Assembly: GCF_900109555.1 (NCBI RefSeq)
Contig: NZ_FNZV01000016.1
Coordinates: 1-64,000 of the forward strand
Source: Pacificibacter marinus
Lineage (GTDB): Bacteria; Pseudomonadota; Alphaproteobacteria; Rhodobacterales; Rhodobacteraceae
DNA: 64,000 bases
Direction: 5' to 3'
Numbering within the stretch: the first letter of the stretch is position 1; the number at the start of each line of letters is the position of its first letter. Made by a program: the position numbers and the translations under genes. Shown piece by piece: positions 8,275 to 17,185 of this stretch. The notes below the pieces were generated by a model. That model was not told where the DNA came from, did not search any database, and saw only the letters and a program-made list of their open reading frames with translations.

Positions 8275-9640
8275 CACCACACGCATCTCAGGATCACTGC
8301 GCAACAGATTGGCTACGACCTTAATTGGCGGCGCGGCTGTTCTGGCCGTTTTGCTGTTTGTCGTTGTGCGTGGGTATGCGGCCCAGATTGCTCAGCAGGG
8401 ACAAGACAGCATTCTAGCCGCATCGGCTTCCTCTATCTTGGATGCTGCAATTATCCGCGATGGCAGTGTCGAAGTCGACTTTCCTTATTCAGCGCTTTCC
8501 ATTTTAAGCACACCTTCAGACGACCGCATTTTCTATGCGATCTACCGTGATGATACTTTGTTGTCCGGATATGAAAGTCTACCGCGTGCCCCTTTTGACG
8601 GAAGCGCCACGACCGCGTTTACCACCACAGATTTTCAAGACGACGCGGTTCGGTTCATATCAGCGCGCCGCATCTTGGTTGGGGAAAACCTACGCACTCA
8701 CGTCTCCGTCGTGGTTGGTCAAACTCAAGATGGCCTCACGCTGACGCTGAATCGTATCTCGCGCAACGTGGCTGTTTTCGGCATTGGCTTCTTCATCCTC
8801 GCGGCTTTGCTATCTTATTGGGCCACGTCGATTACGATTGAGCGGTTAACGCGATTGACGATCTCTGTGACGCGGCGCGGACCTCAGGATCTATCGCCAG
8901 TGATTGCGCCTATGCCTGTTGAAATGGCGCCATTGGTCGCGTCCCTCAACACGCTCATGGACAGGCTTGATCAATCACTAAACCGTTCAGAAGAGTTCAT
9001 TGCAGAGGCCGCGCATCGTGTTCGTACACCGCTAGCGACCGTGCGCTCGTATGCCGAGGCAACGCTACAACGGGTCAGCAAGGAAGAGAACCGCCAAGCC
9101 TTGCGTTCCATGGTGCGTGCAATCGATGAAAGCTCGCGCGCGGCTGGGCAGTTGCTAGATCACGCAATGATCACGTTTCGCGCCGACCATTTAGAATATC
9201 AAGACATTGATTTGGTCGAACTTGTCACAGAATTTGTCCGCAGTTTTAGTCCCTTGGCCGAGATGAAAGATATCGAATTTAGCCTGCATATGTCACCGCC
9301 GGTTCACATCGCTGGAGATCCGATTTTGATGCAAAATGCAGTGCGCAATGTGATCGACAATGCCTTGAAGTATTCACCGTGTGAAAGCATTATTTCAATT
9401 ACCGTTTCAGCGCACCCAAATCCGCGTGTCATCATTACAGATCAAGGTCCAGGCTTTCCGCCCGAACAATTGAATACATTGACTGAGCGCTTCACCAGAG
9501 GCGACAACGCCGAAGGGACCGTTGGCTCGGGTCTGGGGTTGACCATCGCGCAAGACGTGGCATTGGCACATGAAGGCCATCTCGAACTTTCAAACCTTCC
9601 AAAGGGGGGCGCATGCGTTACTTTTATCTTATCGGCATGA
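8267..9640 (+). CDS. tctE: Sensor histidine kinase TctE
   Basis: The 457-aa protein has one N-terminal membrane helix, a periplasmic sensor region of about 130 residues, a second helix (about residues 160-185), a HAMP linker, a dimerisation domain with the phospho-His in AEAAHRVRTPLA (usually HELRTPL) and a HATPase domain (N box NVIDNALKYSP, G1 DQGPGFP, G2 GSGLGL). It should autophosphorylate and pass phosphate to TctD. The ATG overlaps the tctD stop by 8 bp, and its own 3' end overlaps the next gene by 28 bp. Confidence 0.9.
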   Translation: MTDTTRISGSLRNRLATTLIGGAAVLAVLLFVVVRGYAAQIAQQGQDSILAASASSILDAAIIRDGSVEVDFPYSALSILSTPSDDRIFYAIYRDDTLLSGYESLPRAPFDGSATTAFTTTDFQDDAVRFISARRILVGENLRTHVSVVVGQTQDGLTLTLNRISRNVAVFGIGFFILAALLSYWATSITIERLTRLTISVTRRGPQDLSPVIAPMPVEMAPLVASLNTLMDRLDQSLNRSEEFIAEAAHRVRTPLATVRSYAEATLQRVSKEENRQALRSMVRAIDESSRAAGQLLDHAMITFRADHLEYQDIDLVELVTEFVRSFSPLAEMKDIEFSLHMSPPVHIAGDPILMQNAVRNVIDNALKYSPCESIISITVSAHPNPRVIITDQGPGFPPEQLNTLTERFTRGDNAEGTVGSGLGLTIAQDVALAHEGHLELSNLPKGGACVTFILSA

Positions 9641-10638
9641 TGCTGTGCTTCGTGATGTCTGGGGCTGTTTTTGCCAAAGACTGGGAAGAACAACATCTTT
9701 TTCAAGCACCAAATCATACGCTAACTTTGCGAGTTCTCTCGAGCACGGATACGTCGCTTTTTGCACCGATCATCGATCAGTTCGTGCAGCAAAACCCGAA
9801 TATTTCTGTTGAGTATCTGGTGACTGGTACGGTGGATCTCTACGACACTTTCCGTCAAAACGCCTCAGACTTTGACGTTGTGATTTCAAGTGCTATGGAT
9901 TTGCAACTGAAACTGACCAATGATGGGCATGCCTTAAAGATAAGCGGCGTGTCGCATCCTGACTGGGCGCAGTGGGGTCAAGGCCTGTTTGCGTTCACAG
10001 CCGAACCTGCGGCGATTGTGATCAACCGTGCGGCCTTTGCGGGGCGGCGCAAGCCACAGACACGGCAGGATTTGATACTCGCTTTAAGAGCGCGGCCTGA
10101 GGTGTTTCGGGGTAAAATTGGTACCTATGATGTGCGCGCATCGGGACTTGGGTATTTGTTTGCGACACAAGACGCCCGCGCGTCAGAAACGTATTGGCGC
10201 CTGATGGAGGTGATGGGGAGCTTGGATGCACAGCTTTATTGTTGTTCGGGCGAAATGCTCGACGATGTGGCAAATGGCACATTGGCGATCGCATATAATG
10301 TCCTTGGTAGCTACGCGCACGCACGCCCAGATGCTCTCAAAAAAATCGAGGTCATTTTTCCGTCAGATTTCCCTACAACAATGATGCGCACAGTGTTCGT
10401 GCCTAAAGAAACATCACAACGCTCAGCCGCGGTCAGTTTTTTAAAACATCTCATATTGCCTTCAACAGATGTCAGCGATTTGGGTCTTTTTCGAGTTCCA
10501 TTTCTCACGAGTGAACCAAATGATATGGGGCAATCCATGATTGCTCTGGAACCAGCACTGCTCACGTATCTCGATGTCTTGAAACGCCGAAAGTTCATAC
10601 AAGCTTGGGAAGATGCCATTATTCAACCGAGTTTCTAG
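9613..10638 (+). CDS. Solute-binding-like periplasmic protein linked to TctDE
   Basis: The 341-aa product has a signal peptide (MRYFYLIGMMLCFVMSGAVFA) and a type-2 periplasmic-binding-protein shape (LRVLSSTDTSLFAPIIDQFVQQNPNISVEY..., FDVVISSAMDLQLKL), close to the iron/ion-binding SBP groups. It starts 28 bp inside tctE and has no permease or ATPase nearby. This suggests it serves signalling, as a ligand-loaded partner of the TctE sensor domain, rather than transport. The family assignment is good; the role is inference. Confidence 0.8.
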   Translation: MRYFYLIGMMLCFVMSGAVFAKDWEEQHLFQAPNHTLTLRVLSSTDTSLFAPIIDQFVQQNPNISVEYLVTGTVDLYDTFRQNASDFDVVISSAMDLQLKLTNDGHALKISGVSHPDWAQWGQGLFAFTAEPAAIVINRAAFAGRRKPQTRQDLILALRARPEVFRGKIGTYDVRASGLGYLFATQDARASETYWRLMEVMGSLDAQLYCCSGEMLDDVANGTLAIAYNVLGSYAHARPDALKKIEVIFPSDFPTTMMRTVFVPKETSQRSAAVSFLKHLILPSTDVSDLGLFRVPFLTSEPNDMGQSMIALEPALLTYLDVLKRRKFIQAWEDAIIQPSF

Positions 10639-10647
10639 GCTCAGGAC

Positions 10648-10764
10648 TCATAACCGAAATAGAACTGTTGCAGCGAGTGCAATTGCGGGCATGAATACGT
10701 TTGGGCAGCGATCATAGCGAGTTGAGACTCTCTTCCAATTTTTGAACTTTCCAAACATGGACCT
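10648..10764 (-). pseudogene. IS5-family transposase C-terminal remnant
   Basis: The minus-strand translation MFGKFKNWKRVSTRYDRC..FMPAIALAA matches the C-terminal end of IS5-family transposases (FGKLKDWRRVATRYDRC). Only about 38 residues remain and no terminal inverted repeat is visible, so it is a scar of an old insertion just after the TctDE group. Confidence 0.7.
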
Positions 10765-11575
10765 GTCGCGGTTTGATGCCGCTTGTCTTATGAATATTCC
10801 AGCTTTTGTGCGAAACAAGAGCCAGAGCTCAACATTCAAAAATATTGAGCTCTGGTGGTGGTTGGATCGTCTGCCGCTTGGTCTTTGAGGACCGTAAAGG
10901 AGTAAGATCAACCATCACCTTCGCCAAAGGCCTGAACGGATACAGAGCGGCAAGAAGCCCTCTAGGACAAGCTACAGTAGCAACGTAAGTGTCCCGCGGG
11001 TCTGTCCAGATTACAGTGGTTACGATACTTTAATAGTTCTATAGGATATATAACGGTAGCCAGAGCAGGGCTCACTAAACTTATCAACTTACTGGAAAAA
11101 AATATAAATAAAATAAACCTCGATGAATTTCATCGAGGTTTATTTTGGTGCAAATTTTTAATCTTAAACTCAAGTGAGTTAATTTTGTTTTTGAAGTCGC
11201 TACGGCTGATCCCCATTAAAAATGGGCATTACACTAATACCGAAGATATAACCTCAAAAATAGTACCCTGATAATCCGCTCAGCCAATGGGGGAAATCCA
11301 AGTACAAAGAAATCCTCATGAAGGGCTAGGCCACTGATAAGCTGCCCCACACATCTTCGTGTAAGTGCTGGGTATGTAAACTTTAGTTGTTAAAATGCAC
11401 CTAAACAACACACAAAATTCCACATAATTTAAATACAAAATTTCATTAAGAAGCCGCAGCCCAATCCCCTAAATTTTCCTGACGTTAACATGTTTACGGC
11501 CATGCTCGTACTTGGGATTGGGAATAATGATGCGCAGGTTTTGCCGTAGCAAAATTGTATCATAGCAGAGTGGTG
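10765..11575. other. Long AT-rich intergenic region
   Basis: No gene is seen over about 800 bp. GC falls sharply from about 11.0 kb onward. It holds a long perfect inverted repeat (11111-11145) and a small CCCAT/ATGGG hairpin near 11210-11226. The promoter of the following gene should lie in the last 150 bp. Confidence 0.5.
11111..11145. repeat. 17-bp perfect inverted repeat, likely bidirectional terminator
   Basis: AAATAAACCTCGATGAA is followed after one base by its exact reverse complement. On the minus strand the stem is followed by an AT-rich tract ending in a T run, as for an intrinsic terminator; on the plus strand it is followed by only a short T stretch. It could terminate transcripts, form a cruciform or bind a dimeric protein. 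Confidence 0.7.
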
Positions 11576-13276
11576 ATGCAGTTGGGTGTTTCTATATCGA
11601 GCAATAATGACTTTTCGGAAATTATTTCCGAGGATCTATTTGGTGGCAATTTTTTAGCTCACAAATATACAGATATCGACGCGCAAAACATAGGTGAGTT
11701 GGTACGTGACCTGGGTGTTACCTCTTTAAGATATCCTGGAGGCACAATTACTGAACTATATTTTGATATCAGTGATCCGGACAACGACGCGAATAATGAG
11801 ATGCCTGAAAATTGGTTAGGTCTTTCAGATTTTCAAAATTTTGCAGCGGAGCAAGGTCTTTCAATTAACATAGTCCTTCCAACTATGAACTTTCTATCCA
11901 GCTCCACGGATTTTGAAGGAAATAGATATGAGGAAGTAGACGAAAACCTTCTTCGTGAGTTTGTCGAAGCCACCGTTGCGGGGTACTACGGTGATGCTCA
12001 AATTAATTCGTTTGAAATCGGGAATGAGTATTGGCTTGCGCCAGGAATGACCTCCATTGAATATGGGCGCGTTGCGTCTCGCATGGCAAAAGTTCTTGAT
12101 GAAGAATTAGAAAGGCTCTCAGATCAATACCCAGATGCCAATAACATAGATATTGTTGCCCAAATTGGATACAATTTTGGAAGTGCTAACTTTAGCGACG
12201 ACTATGATGATAGCTACAACGGGACTGATATCCTTGATGACCTAAATTCAAAATACAATTTGGAATTAGGTCAAGAAGCCTTATTTCAATCTGGTGAGGT
12301 GAACTGGACTTATGTTCAGAACCTCCTTGTATTAAGTGAATTCAATGCGCACGAGCTATCATCAATTGATGGAGCTTCTCTGCACATATATAATGCTGAT
12401 ACTGTAGATGAAGATAGTTCAGAATTTCTCTTGTCTACTTACGAAAGAACATGGCTGGAAACTACTCCAAATCTTGAAACTTATGTGACGGAATGGAATC
12501 AAGAAACATCAAGTGAGTTTTTAGATAAATTCAATGATTATGGTTTATTTCAAGCGCAGGAAATATTGGAAACAATTGATGAGTTTGCAGACCATGGCGT
12601 GGATTATGCCGAAATATGGCCACTTTTACACAATACTCCAAATGCATTATCTCAAACATTAACCTATGAAGGTGATTTGACTCCTTCTGGCTTATTATTT
12701 TCGTATCTATCAGATGAACTTCCCGGAAAAAGTGCCATAGAACTTGTAAATTCCGAAGACGATCAGTCTTCGGATATCTTTTTATTTTACGGCGATGGTT
12801 CCGCAACCGTATTTGTTTCTGCAACTACTGAGGGGCAAAGTCAGATCGAAATAGACTTATCGAATATATTTGAATCTGTAAGCGAAGTTGAGGCTAAAGT
12901 CTTAACTTCTGCCATCATGGATGAGGCTGGGTCTCGATATGCTACTGGCCAATTCGATCAAGTGGATACAGATTCCCTTTTATCTGCAGCAAATATTTCA
13001 ACGACACTCGACCACGGCGAAATTCTAGTCATAGAATTCAACGGTTATCAGCCAACTGATGAATTTTCATCTGTAATGGCGGAAATCGATAGTGAAATAC
13101 AAGATGTGGCTGAAGTCTCACCAAGTACTGACTTAGAGGACATCATTCCAATTATTGAATCAGAATATGATGTGAATGACAGCGACAATGGCGAGGAAGA
13201 TGATGACGATACTGATTTTGATATTGGTTTGTTGCTGATGCCGCTTTTACTGTTGGCAACTCTTGCTGGTATATAG
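11576..13276 (+). CDS. Glycoside-hydrolase-like (clan GH-A) protein with acidic C-terminal membrane tail
   Basis: The protein is 566 aa from the ATG at 11576 (a TTG at 11555 is possible). The N-terminal two thirds read like a (beta/alpha)8 barrel: SLRYPGGTITE, a putative acid/base Glu151 in FEIGNEYW and a putative nucleophile Glu306 in YVTEWN, spaced as in GH-A families such as GH39/GH51. A beta domain follows (about residues 380-495). The tail is a highly acidic linker (NGEEDDDD) and a hydrophobic end (DIGLLLMPLLLLATLAGI). No N-terminal signal peptide is seen, so export by a C-terminal signal or tail anchoring is possible. Low GC suggests transfer. The substrate is unknown. Confidence 0.6.
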   Translation: MQLGVSISSNNDFSEIISEDLFGGNFLAHKYTDIDAQNIGELVRDLGVTSLRYPGGTITELYFDISDPDNDANNEMPENWLGLSDFQNFAAEQGLSINIVLPTMNFLSSSTDFEGNRYEEVDENLLREFVEATVAGYYGDAQINSFEIGNEYWLAPGMTSIEYGRVASRMAKVLDEELERLSDQYPDANNIDIVAQIGYNFGSANFSDDYDDSYNGTDILDDLNSKYNLELGQEALFQSGEVNWTYVQNLLVLSEFNAHELSSIDGASLHIYNADTVDEDSSEFLLSTYERTWLETTPNLETYVTEWNQETSSEFLDKFNDYGLFQAQEILETIDEFADHGVDYAEIWPLLHNTPNALSQTLTYEGDLTPSGLLFSYLSDELPGKSAIELVNSEDDQSSDIFLFYGDGSATVFVSATTEGQSQIEIDLSNIFESVSEVEAKVLTSAIMDEAGSRYATGQFDQVDTDSLLSAANISTTLDHGEILVIEFNGYQPTDEFSSVMAEIDSEIQDVAEVSPSTDLEDIIPIIESEYDVNDSDNGEEDDDDTDFDIGLLLMPLLLLATLAGI

Positions 13277-13288
13277 AAGGAATTTAAC

Positions 13289-13903
13289 GTGCTTGGATTA
13301 TTAGCAATCTGTGTTTTAGGCCTCTGCGTAAGTGCAGTCTTTGATGACGGATTTGATGAGGACGAAGGGGCTAGTGACGCACTAGAAGATTCACCAATTA
13401 GCACAGAGGCCGACGGTGATGTTGACGCTGTGACCGAGGGTGACGTTGACGCTGTGACCGAGGGTGACGTTGGCGCTGAGACCGATGATTTTTCTGATAC
13501 TGGCGCAAGCGCTGAGGCGGATCAGTATTATTTTGATGAATCTACGTCAACACATATAGTAAATATCTCGGAAGTTGAACTGGAGGGAAAAGACGTCGAC
13601 CCGATATTTATAAACTTAAATCAGTCTACTGATTTACTAGACCTGCATCTTCCAGATTCTGCAGAAGGTAGTGTTACATTGAATATTGATTGGGCCGAGA
13701 ACAGTTTAAATGATTCATGGACAAAGCTAAATTTTAACATTTCATACGCAGAAAATGGTTCTGAAGCTACATTGATTCAATTCGCGCCGATACTTTTAGA
13801 AAATATTTCAATAGGAGATGATGAAGTTTCTTTTGAAGAGTTTTTATTAGACGCAAATGATCATATTCTTTCAATAATAGAAGCCAACGTTGCAATTTAT
13901 TGA
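13289..13903 (+). CDS. Acidic membrane-anchored repeat protein, unknown function
   Basis: The 204-aa product starts at GTG 13289 (AAGGA 8 bp upstream), 12 bp after the previous gene. It has an N-terminal hydrophobic segment (LGLLAICVLGLCVSAVF), then a strongly acidic stretch with three copies of the octapeptide GDVDAVTE, then a beta-rich C-terminal region. Composition and arrangement mirror the tail of the upstream protein (acidic plus hydrophobic), so the two probably act together at the cell surface. No family is recognised. Confidence 0.6.
   Translation: MLGLLAICVLGLCVSAVFDDGFDEDEGASDALEDSPISTEADGDVDAVTEGDVDAVTEGDVGAETDDFSDTGASAEADQYYFDESTSTHIVNISEVELEGKDVDPIFINLNQSTDLLDLHLPDSAEGSVTLNIDWAENSLNDSWTKLNFNISYAENGSEATLIQFAPILLENISIGDDEVSFEEFLLDANDHILSIIEANVAIY
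13415..13486 (+). repeat. Three 24-bp in-frame tandem repeats
   Basis: There are three consecutive 24-bp units inside the acidic protein, encoding GDVDAVTE, GDVDAVTE and GDVGAETD. The first two are nearly identical in DNA. Copy number could vary between strains. Confidence 0.85.
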
Positions 13904-14360
13904 CGGGTCTGATGTTAATTCTATCTGTGGTTTCTGAGGGCTTTCGCTCGCTTGTTTTGCCCATTCAAATGATGGTTTTTTAACTATTAAGTGACTCAAT
14001 ATATTCTCTCTTACGATGCTGACGGACAGCCAATAAATTTTTCCAATGAACAGTTTAGAACTTCCGCGTTATTCGAGACTAAGAGTGGAAACCATAGTAT
14101 AGCTATGGAGTTTGCAAAAATCTGCAACGCGCTCGTTGGCAGCGTTTGTCACGAAAACCTGCTTCAACTGACCCAATGCAGATTCTGTCAAACGGCCTTC
14201 CACTCTCACTTCAAGGGTTGTGCTCTAAAACATGGTATTATTTTCAATTTTATCACGGCTGTTTTTACGATTTAACTTTGTAGCATGAAATCCTACCACA
14301 GGCCTATTTCGCAAGAGTGCGCAACGTAAAAGTAAAAGCGCAGATAAAAGTTTAATAACT
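13904..14360. other. Intergenic, possible gene remnant
   Basis: A 94-codon plus-strand frame (13991-14275, GTG start) is doubtful. The minus strand around 14110-14210 reads EGRLTESALGQLKQVFV..NAANERVADFC, which looks protein-like but lacks a start and a complete frame. This is probably the remains of a gene. Confidence 0.35.
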
Positions 14361-14393
14361 CTGCCCTCCCCAAAGAAGTTTGCAGGAGGGCAG
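14361..14393 (-). terminator. Terminator after the luxI-type gene
   Basis: A perfect 9-bp stem (CTGCCCTCC / GGAGGGCAG) with a 15-nt loop lies just past the stop at 14401 on the minus strand, followed by an AT-rich tract. It probably ends the synthase transcript. Confidence 0.65.
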
Positions 14394-14400
14394 CAGATTT

Positions 14401-15033
14401 TCAGGCAGAAATTAGCTCCTGTTGTGCAAAGAGCGATGAGTTAGCCAGCGCAAGTTCACACTCATGTGGATCAAGTGACCCTCGTCGCATTTGGTCATTT
14501 AGCTTTCTCTGATTAAATTGCCAACGTCCTGCTAAAATAAGTGATCCTGCGTTACGTCCCTCACCTAAAACCTCGGGCATCACACCAGAGAGCCGATATT
14601 TACGCAGCATAAACTTATCGAAAACAGCGACGAGCGTAGTAATTTCAAACTCTTGCAACAAACGTGCCGCACTCGCAATGAGCATAGGAGCGGTCCGAGG
14701 GTTTGCCGAAGGCGACAAACAAAAGCGAGTACATTCCCATGTTGTGGAGCTAATGATAGGGCCTCCCTCTAGCGCATTGGAAAAGTATTCGTTGATCATT
14801 GTTCTCCCCGTCGTTGGAAGAAGCCTTAGTGATCCAGCATGTTGTCCTTCATCATTTTCGACGATCACATATATCGGGTTTAGCGTGTCATATTGATCTC
14901 GTTCGTAGCCTCTCTTGTCAACGGCCACATCCCACTTAAGACGTTCAGAAAACTGGCTCGCGCGGTCTCTAAACATGGATTGGGCGAGGGTTGGTTGGAG
15001 CCAAAGGTCCGTACCAGAAATATATCTTATCAT
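14401..15033 (-). CDS. Acyl-homoserine-lactone synthase (LuxI family)
   Basis: The 210-aa protein has the LuxI invariant residues in order: R and F in MFRDRASQF, W in LKWDV, the E-D-D set in YERDQYDTLNP, R in GSLRLLPTTG, and E/R in WECTRFCL. It should make an N-acyl-homoserine lactone from SAM and an acyl-ACP; the chain type cannot be told from sequence. No luxR gene adjoins it, so it is an orphan here. It lies in AT-rich accessory DNA after the surface-protein pair. No lux box was found in the upstream spacer. Confidence 0.9.
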   Translation of the reverse strand: MIRYISGTDLWLQPTLAQSMFRDRASQFSERLKWDVAVDKRGYERDQYDTLNPIYVIVENDEGQHAGSLRLLPTTGRTMINEYFSNALEGGPIISSTTWECTRFCLSPSANPRTAPMLIASAARLLQEFEITTLVAVFDKFMLRKYRLSGVMPEVLGEGRNAGSLILAGRWQFNQRKLNDQMRRGSLDPHECELALANSSLFAQQELISA

Positions 15034-15674
15034 AGAGGCTCTCTTCGGTTAATGAGAAATCAAGCCTACAAATTCATAGTTAATAATATTAAAATGGTGA
15101 GTTTTGTGCATTTAAGATTTTTTTACCAATTTGTGTATTTTCCCCTGAAGATTGAACTGTTTTACGTTAGAGACACCGACCACTTCTGTTTGATTTAACA
15201 TGTTGCCGCCACTCTAAGAGCGGCGGCATTTTCGGTTAGTCGAACAGAGGAAGCGCGACTTCAGCTGACAAACAGATAGTCACGCGATGCGATAATTTTG
15301 TCGCGTAATACTGGGGTGTCCTGTCCGACCGGCGCGCCTTTCCACTTTTTTTATTTAGCCAACGACCAGAACCGATTCCACATTGGATCGATCCATCAAC
15401 GTCACGACAGCACTGGCTACATTGTTGAGCGGTGCGACGTTCTACGCATTAGAATCTAGAAGGATGATGTCAGTGTCTTTGTCTGGTGTTAGTGAACGCG
15501 GCGACGGCTGGAAGAGGCTAGGGAGCGGAAGTTATTCAGCGATCACATGTGATGGTTTCTTGTCCCGACCAAGATTGAGTGTATCTCAATGTACTCATAC
15601 CCTGACCAAGCCCTGTATAAAAAGCGAACGTGGAATGAACAAATGGGCTATCTCTGCCCTCCGAAGGCAATGCT
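15034..15674. other. Intergenic with one terminator-like hairpin
   Basis: The first 170 bp are very AT-rich and should hold the luxI-type promoter. A hairpin lies at 15204-15228. Frames at 15383-15706 lack ribosome-binding sites and look non-coding. No lux box palindrome is apparent. Confidence 0.4.
15204..15232 (+). terminator. Terminator-like hairpin
   Basis: TGCCGCC / GGCGGCA arms enclose CTC-TAA-GAG with one mismatch and are followed by TTTT. This is a strong stem facing the plus strand, but no plus-strand gene precedes it; it may end read-through or an unseen small RNA. Confidence 0.55.
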
Positions 15675-16865
15675 TTATCGCCGTAACTCAATCACATCGG
15701 CGCTAGATGCGGTCACATGCGCGGCCCAGCGATCCATGACAATTCGGCGGCGGTCTAGTAGGTCAGAGCGTGCATAGGCTCGTTCAACCCGCCCTTTGAT
15801 CTGGTGCCCGAGAACTGTTTCGGCAACGTCCCAAGGCTGGTCTGTATCTTCTGCCCATGTTCGAAACGATGTGCGAAATCCGTGAGGCCGCCCAGCTTCA
15901 TTCAAGGCGGCCAATTCCTTGCGCAACGCGGCCTCAGTGATGTGCCCCCCGCGCTTGCGGTAGGACGGGAAGAGAAACGAGTCATCGACTGAACGTGCGA
16001 CCTCGGCAATGCGCAGCGCTTCGTCGCAAAGAGGCACGCGAAAATCCTGCACCGCATTGCGCATTCCCTTGATTCGATCGGCTGGAACAGTCCATACACT
16101 ACCCTCGATTTCATCAAATCGCGCACCAAGACAGCCTGCCGACCTCACGCACGTCAACATCATCCACCGCAAGCACAGCTTAGGTGACGATACGCCTGCG
16201 ATCGATCGATATAGGGCAGGGATGGCTTGCCATGGTGTTGCGGTCACGTTCTCCGTTTTGTGATCCACCTTTCCAAGCATCACACGTGCCGCATCCGCTA
16301 CGAACGGCTTGCAGTCGTAACCCATGTATTCGGCTTGCTGAATTATGAATCGCGTCCGTTGCCACGCCTTGTTCGCAGTCGGGTGCTTGGTTTTCCAGAT
16401 CGGGCGCAGCGTGTCAGCAATGTCTGTCTGGTGTATCTCGGATATTCTGTGCTGCCCCAACTTGGGTATGACGTGGACCCGTAATGGGCTGAACCACTTC
16501 CCCCGATCGCCATCGCCCCTCAAGCTGGCCTTGTGCGATTCAAAGACGATTTCCGCAATATCGGAAAACGTGGGGGCTTCCTTATTCAGGGCTGCCTGTT
16601 CGGCCTCTCGCTGGCGCTCTCTTTCGCTTATGGGGTCTTTGCCCGTAGCAAGAACCGCAGCCCATCCGTCACGCGCTGCACGCGCCGCTGACAGGCTCAC
16701 GGCATCGAACGGACCTAACCCCATTTCGCGCACCCGCTTTAGGTAGCTGTAGCGCCATATCCAGTTGCCCCCTGACTTCGTTTTAATTAGGAAAAGGCCT
16801 CCTCCATCAAAGTGGCGACCGGGCTTCGCGTTCCGCACGTTTAGGGAAGTGAGTTTATTTTTCAT
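15675..16865 (-). CDS. Tyrosine recombinase / integrase, P4 type
   Basis: The protein is about 396 aa. It has an N-terminal arm-binding domain of the DUF4102 kind (KPGRHFDGGGLFLIKTKSGGNWIWRYSY), a central SAM-like domain and a catalytic C-terminal domain with Arg in LTCVRSAGCLGARFDEI, HGFRTSFRTWA (His, Arg), GHQ and the Tyr of RVERAYAR. It integrates or excises mobile DNA at tRNA ends. ATG at 16865 (MKNKLTSLNVRNAKPG) is preferred over upstream in-frame starts. The first motif, usually RSGE.RGA, is unusual here (RSAGCLGA). It is divergent from a second integrase. Confidence 0.88.
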   Translation of the reverse strand: MKNKLTSLNVRNAKPGRHFDGGGLFLIKTKSGGNWIWRYSYLKRVREMGLGPFDAVSLSAARAARDGWAAVLATGKDPISERERQREAEQAALNKEAPTFSDIAEIVFESHKASLRGDGDRGKWFSPLRVHVIPKLGQHRISEIHQTDIADTLRPIWKTKHPTANKAWQRTRFIIQQAEYMGYDCKPFVADAARVMLGKVDHKTENVTATPWQAIPALYRSIAGVSSPKLCLRWMMLTCVRSAGCLGARFDEIEGSVWTVPADRIKGMRNAVQDFRVPLCDEALRIAEVARSVDDSFLFPSYRKRGGHITEAALRKELAALNEAGRPHGFRTSFRTWAEDTDQPWDVAETVLGHQIKGRVERAYARSDLLDRRRIVMDRWAAHVTASSADVIELRR

Positions 16866-17022
16866 TCTAACCCCCGAATTGACCCCCGAAGTGACTTGCG
16901 CCGCATAGGTCATCACTAACACACACTGCGACAAGAAAGTGGAGTAATCTCTATATTTTTAAGGGACTTTGCATCAAGCTGTGCACCATTGCAACGACCT
17001 GCGACTGGGACGCGATTTCTCT

Positions 17023-17037
17023 CGACCGCACCATTTA
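17023..17037 (+). repeat. tRNA-Leu-like 3' end, possible attachment site copy 1
   Basis: CGACCGCACCATTTA equals the 3' acceptor strand plus CCA of a leucine tRNA whose 5' end would be GCGGTCG. No tRNA body precedes it. The same 15 bp recur at 57787-57801 in the same orientation. It lies between two divergent integrase genes, where an attachment site is expected. Confidence 0.55.
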
Positions 17038-17132
17038 CTTTCCAGTAAACTCCCTTTGCCCTTATAAATTAGCGGTTTAACAAAGGTTTAGGCATAGCCT
17101 TACACCCCCATTTCCCCCTAAGTTGACCAAGC

Positions 17133-17163
17133 ATTACGAATAAATTACGAATAAGCGTATTCG
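17133..17163 (+). promoter_or_regulatory. Iterated 11-bp repeat and palindrome before integrase
   Basis: ATTACGAATAA occurs twice in tandem (17133-17154) and overlaps a palindrome with arms CGAATA / TATTCG (17148-17163), ending 23 bp before the integrase start. These look like recombinase arm sites or operator sites. Confidence 0.5.
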
Positions 17164-17185
17164 TTTTTTATTTAGGTAGTGTTTC

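Noticed and set aside
13415-13486. Tandem repeat as a CRISPR-like array
   Set aside because: The units are contiguous without spacers and lie in frame within a coding region.
13991-14275. 94-codon plus-strand frame before the luxI terminator
   Set aside because: GTG start without ribosome-binding site, and composition changes midway; more likely a mosaic of remnants.
1731-15033. LuxR (1731) and LuxI (14401) as a quorum-sensing pair
   Set aside because: They are 12 kb apart with core operons between, and the LuxR-type protein lacks a visible AHL-binding domain.
15383-15706. 107-codon plus-strand frame upstream of the integrase end
   Set aside because: It partly overlaps the integrase on the other strand and its translation shows no domain or start signal.
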